A stretch of 7,275 nt of DNA from an uncultured Chloroflexaceae bacterium. Lineage in GTDB: Bacteria; Chloroflexota; Chloroflexia; Chloroflexales; Chloroflexaceae. Each line of letters opens with the position of its first letter. Within the stretch, counting starts at the first letter, position 1. The notes below the pieces were generated by a model. It saw only the letters and a program-made list of their open reading frames with translations. It was not told the DNA's origin and made no database searches. This document shows positions 4,753 through 7,275 of this stretch, in pieces. The stretch is taken from the NCBI GenBank assembly GCA_937141995.1, contig CAKZQX010000582.1, forward strand, positions 1-7,275. Direction: 5' to 3'. Made by a program: the position numbers and the translations under genes.

Positions 4753-6817
4753 ACTCAATATACAACAGATCATCCTGCTGGCTGGCGAAGAGGCGCGCAT
4801 AGACGCCACGCTGCGTCAGCAGTTCGGCATGTTTGCCGTGTTCCACTACCTGCCCCTGATCAATCACCAGGATCTTGTCGGCGTTGACCACGGTTGAAAG
4901 GCGGTGCGCAACGATGATCGTGGTGCGCCCCTGCATCAGTTCCTGGACCGCCATCTGGATCTCGCGCTCGGTGGTGGCATCCAGGCTGGAGGTGGCTTCG
5001 TCCAGGATCAGAATGGGCGCGTCCTTGATCAGGGCACGGGCAATTGCCAGCCGCTGCCGCTGCCCGCCCGAGAGCCGCGCGCCCATCTCGCCCACGCGGG
5101 TATCGTAGCCATCCACCAGCGCGGCGATAAAGTCGTGGATGTTTGCCAGTTGCGCCGCCCGCTCGATCTCGGCGTCGGTGGCGTCGGGCTTGCCGATCAG
5201 GATGTTCTCCTTGATCGTGGCATTAAAGATGTAGGTGCGCTGCGAGACAACCGCGATCCTGCGCCGCAGATCATCCAGCGGGAAGTCGCGGACATCTACC
5301 CCGCCGATACGCACATGCCCCGCGTCCGCCTCCCAGAAGCGCAGCAGCAGGTTGATCACGGTGGTTTTGCCCGCGCCGCTTGGCCCCACCAGCGCGACCG
5401 TCTGCCCGGCGGGGATGGTGAAACTCAAGTTGTTATGCACCCATGGCCCGGGTCCGGGTGCCGGCGGGCTCTGGACAGTGGATTCCGGCGGGGTTGCGGC
5501 GCTGGTTTCGGCGGCTCTGGGCTTGCGCCGCCCGAACAGACCAAACCATCTGCGCCGCGCCTCCGGCTTTGTCTGCTGTGCTTTGCGCGCCTTCCGCGCT
5601 TTGCGCTCGATCTGCGTGGCGTCCTGGTCGGCCTCCGGCGCAGGTGGTTGACTGGTGGGCGCGGGTTGCCCACCGTTGGGGCTATGCCCGTTGGTTGCGG
5701 GTTGCTGGTTGGGCGTCAGCAGGATCATGTCGTCCATCAGCTTGAGCTGGCCGTTCGTCGGGTAGTTGAAGTAGACCGCGTCAAACTGGATGGAGGGTTC
5801 AACCGGCTCTTCCGGTGGCGTGGTCGCCGTCTCCTGCACCAGTGGCTCCTGGTCCATGATGGCGAAGAGGCGGCCGGCACTGGCACCGGCCTCGTTAAAC
5901 CCGCCGACCACATTCCGCAGCCCGGCCAGCGGACCAAAGGCGGCGACCGCGATTGCCAGGATGGGCGGAATCTCGACCAGCAGCAACTGGCCCCAGTTTG
6001 CCAGGATCATCCCGATGATCAGCAGGCTGACCAGGCTGGTGGAGACCAGCGAGTCGTTGAGCGCATCCTGCAAGCCGGAGACATCCGACAGGCGGCCCTG
6101 GATGCGAGTCATGCGCTCATCGCGGGCGCGCACCTCCTGCCGCCGCCGCTCCTGACCGCCAAAGGCGACAATATCGCGCAGACCCTGGATGCTGTCGGTG
6201 ATGTAGGCATTCATATCCGCCGCTGCCGTGCGCAACCGCAGGCTGGCCTGGCGGCTCAGGTCATCGATCAGCCAGGGCACAACCAGCCCGACGGCCACCA
6301 GGAAGGGCAGGAAGAGCAGCGCCAGCCAGCCGCTGAAGAGCGAGATGGCAAACAGCGCAACCAGCGGGATCATCACCGTGACAACCGCCGCGCCGATGGT
6401 CTGTCCGTAGAAGGTCTCCAGGCGGTCGATATCGGCGATAGCCCGCGAAACCAGGTCGCCACTGCGCATATGGGTCAGGCCGGCCGGGGCCAGTGGTTCC
6501 AACCGCTGAAACAGCCGGACGCGCAGGGTTTCGATCAGGCGCAGCGCAATGTAGGAGCCCAGATAGTGATCCAGGTAGTAGAAGATACCTTTGGCCGCGC
6601 CAAACAGCACCAGGTTGATCATGAAATAGGACTGGATAAACGACTGCCGGCCGGGGTCGGTTTGCAGAACCACCTGCCCCAGACCCCAGGCGGCCATGGC
6701 CAGGATCGCAATCCCGGCGATCTGGTTGAGCAGGCGGGCCAGGATCGCAAAGATCACAAAGCCCCACATGCCGCGAATCTGCCCCAGCAGCCGCAAAATA
6801 ATTGCTCGTTGGTTCAT
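4751..6817 (-). CDS. CydC-like ABC exporter half-transporter (membrane domain + ATPase)
   Basis: This 688-residue half-transporter has an N-terminal membrane domain with about six helices (roughly 17-45, 61-82, 140-162, 163-184, 255-275, 280-300) and a C-terminal ATPase. The stretch around PAGLTHMRSGDLVSRAIADI (111-130) strongly resembles CydC, the subunit of the heterodimeric CydDC thiol exporter needed for cytochrome bd assembly. The ATPase has an A-loop near Y349/Y352, Walker A GPSGAGKT (478-485), Q-loop Q526, signature LSGGQ (582-586), Walker B ILILDE (602-607) with catalytic E607, and H638. About 100 residues rich in Pro, Ala, Lys and Arg (354-458) are inserted between A-loop and Walker A, making the protein longer than the usual 550-600. 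The ATG at 6817 lies 3 nt after the stop of the upstream ATPase gene, so the two form an operon and probably a heterodimer. The substrate is unknown; no cytochrome bd genes are visible, so CydC-like is a family statement only. Confidence 0.9.
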   Translation of the reverse strand: MNQRAIILRLLGQIRGMWGFVIFAILARLLNQIAGIAILAMAAWGLGQVVLQTDPGRQSFIQSYFMINLVLFGAAKGIFYYLDHYLGSYIALRLIETLRVRLFQRLEPLAPAGLTHMRSGDLVSRAIADIDRLETFYGQTIGAAVVTVMIPLVALFAISLFSGWLALLFLPFLVAVGLVVPWLIDDLSRQASLRLRTAAADMNAYITDSIQGLRDIVAFGGQERRRQEVRARDERMTRIQGRLSDVSGLQDALNDSLVSTSLVSLLIIGMILANWGQLLLVEIPPILAIAVAAFGPLAGLRNVVGGFNEAGASAGRLFAIMDQEPLVQETATTPPEEPVEPSIQFDAVYFNYPTNGQLKLMDDMILLTPNQQPATNGHSPNGGQPAPTSQPPAPEADQDATQIERKARKARKAQQTKPEARRRWFGLFGRRKPRAAETSAATPPESTVQSPPAPGPGPWVHNNLSFTIPAGQTVALVGPSGAGKTTVINLLLRFWEADAGHVRIGGVDVRDFPLDDLRRRIAVVSQRTYIFNATIKENILIGKPDATDAEIERAAQLANIHDFIAALVDGYDTRVGEMGARLSGGQRQRLAIARALIKDAPILILDEATSSLDATTEREIQMAVQELMQGRTTIIVAHRLSTVVNADKILVIDQGQVVEHGKHAELLTQRGVYARLFASQQDDLLYIE

Positions 6818-6820
6818 GGC

Positions 6821-7275
6821 TTATTCTTCCTCAACCAGCGCGGTGACAACCCGTTGGGCCTCGATCAGGCGCGCATAGGGACCGGACTGCGCCAGCAACT
6901 CCGCATGGGTTCCGGCCTCGAGTATTCGGCCCTCGTCCATCACCAGGATGCGGTCGGCATGCCGCACCGTACTCAGGCGGTGCGCAATCATCAGCACAGT
7001 TTTGCGCTGTGCCAGGCGCTTGAGTTCCGACTGAATGACCGCTTCGGTTTCGGCATCCACCTGCGAGGTGGCTTCATCCAGCACCAGGATGGGCGCATCC
7101 TTGAGCAGGGCGCGGGCGAGGGCGATGCGCTGGGCCTGCCCACCGCTCAACAACAGACCGCGCTCGCCGACCTGGGTGTCGTAGCCTTCGGGCAGGGTGG
7201 TGATAAAGTTGTGAATGTTGGCGGAGCGCGCCGCTGTTTCCAGTTCGGCCTGAGTTGCATCGGGCTTGGCCAGCC
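6821..7275 (-). CDS. ABC exporter ATPase, partial (C-terminal 150 residues; probable CydD-like partner)
   Basis: Only the C-terminal part is inside the window; the frame is open to the edge, with the first full codon at 7273 ([20 protein letters not shown]...). Visible motifs in order are signature LSGGQAQR, Walker [10 protein letters not shown] with the catalytic Glu, D-loop SQVD in place of the common SSLD/SALD, and H-loop IAHRLS. The protein ends in VEEE and TAA at 6821. The segment before LSGGQ ([20 protein letters not shown]) is typical of the helical subdomain of exporter-type ATPases. Three bases separate its stop from the start of the CydC-like gene, so it is most likely the other half of that exporter. 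The membrane domain and Walker A lie beyond the edge, so CydD-like is inferred from the partner. Confidence 0.88.
   Translation of the reverse strand, partial: LAKPDATQAELETAARSANIHNFITTLPEGYDTQVGERGLLLSGGQAQRIALARALLKDAPILVLDEATSQVDAETEAVIQSELKRLAQRKTVLMIAHRLSTVRHADRILVMDEGRILEAGTHAELLAQSGPYARLIEAQRVVTALVEEE
6828..6832 (-). promoter_or_regulatory. Ribosome binding site of the CydC-like gene
   Basis: The minus strand reads GAGGA within the last codons of the upstream gene, 10 nt before the ATG at 6817. The long spacing makes it a moderate site; coupling to termination of the upstream gene probably helps. Confidence 0.45.

Noticed and set aside
6261..6767. 168-residue minus-strand open frame inside the CydC-like gene
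   Set aside because: It overlaps the membrane domain in another frame; the in-frame CydC-like protein explains the region and this product is not protein-like.
4751..6817. Firm naming as cydC of cytochrome bd biogenesis
   Set aside because: The membrane domain is CydC-like, but no cydA/cydB is visible and the partner is cut off. Related exporters with other substrates share these motifs.

Overview
The window holds four protein genes, all on the minus strand, and two intergenic stretches carrying a family of long palindromic repeats. GC content is fairly high. The gene style (a soluble kinase with five PAS domains, an OmpR-type regulator with a Pro/Ala linker, and a CydC-like exporter with a Pro-rich insertion) and the repeat-rich spacers fit a filamentous Chloroflexota such as the Chloroflexus/Roseiflexus group. 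That assignment is inference from style, with no marker gene behind it.

Layout in transcription order, high to low coordinates. 7275-6821 is the C-terminal part of an ABC-exporter ATPase cut by the window edge. Three bases later, 6817-4751 is a full half-transporter (six membrane helices plus ATPase) whose membrane domain resembles CydC; the two probably form one heterodimeric exporter. 4750-4098 is non-coding and contains two complete copies and one truncated copy of a palindromic repeat of about 200 bp, in tandem. 4067-1131 is a 978-residue hybrid-free histidine kinase with no membrane segment. Its last codons carry the ribosome binding site of the partner response regulator, 1141-389, which starts inside the kinase gene (11-nt overlap). 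388-1 is non-coding and holds one more complete repeat copy.

The kinase and regulator form a tightly coupled two-component pair: cytoplasmic PAS-sensed signals would drive phosphotransfer from His733 to Asp55 of an OmpR-family DNA-binding regulator. Nothing in the sequence links them functionally to the exporter, and the repeat array separates the two units.

The most unusual content is the repeat family. Each complete copy has roughly 18-bp terminal inverted repeats, an internal pair of GC-rich arms, conserved 16-17-nt non-pairing segments, and a central 47-nt palindrome (22-bp stem, 3-nt loop). The central stem differs in sequence between copies, yet its two arms match within each copy, while the flanking non-pairing segments are conserved. 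That is the pattern expected of an element kept for its folded form. No transposase is present in the window.
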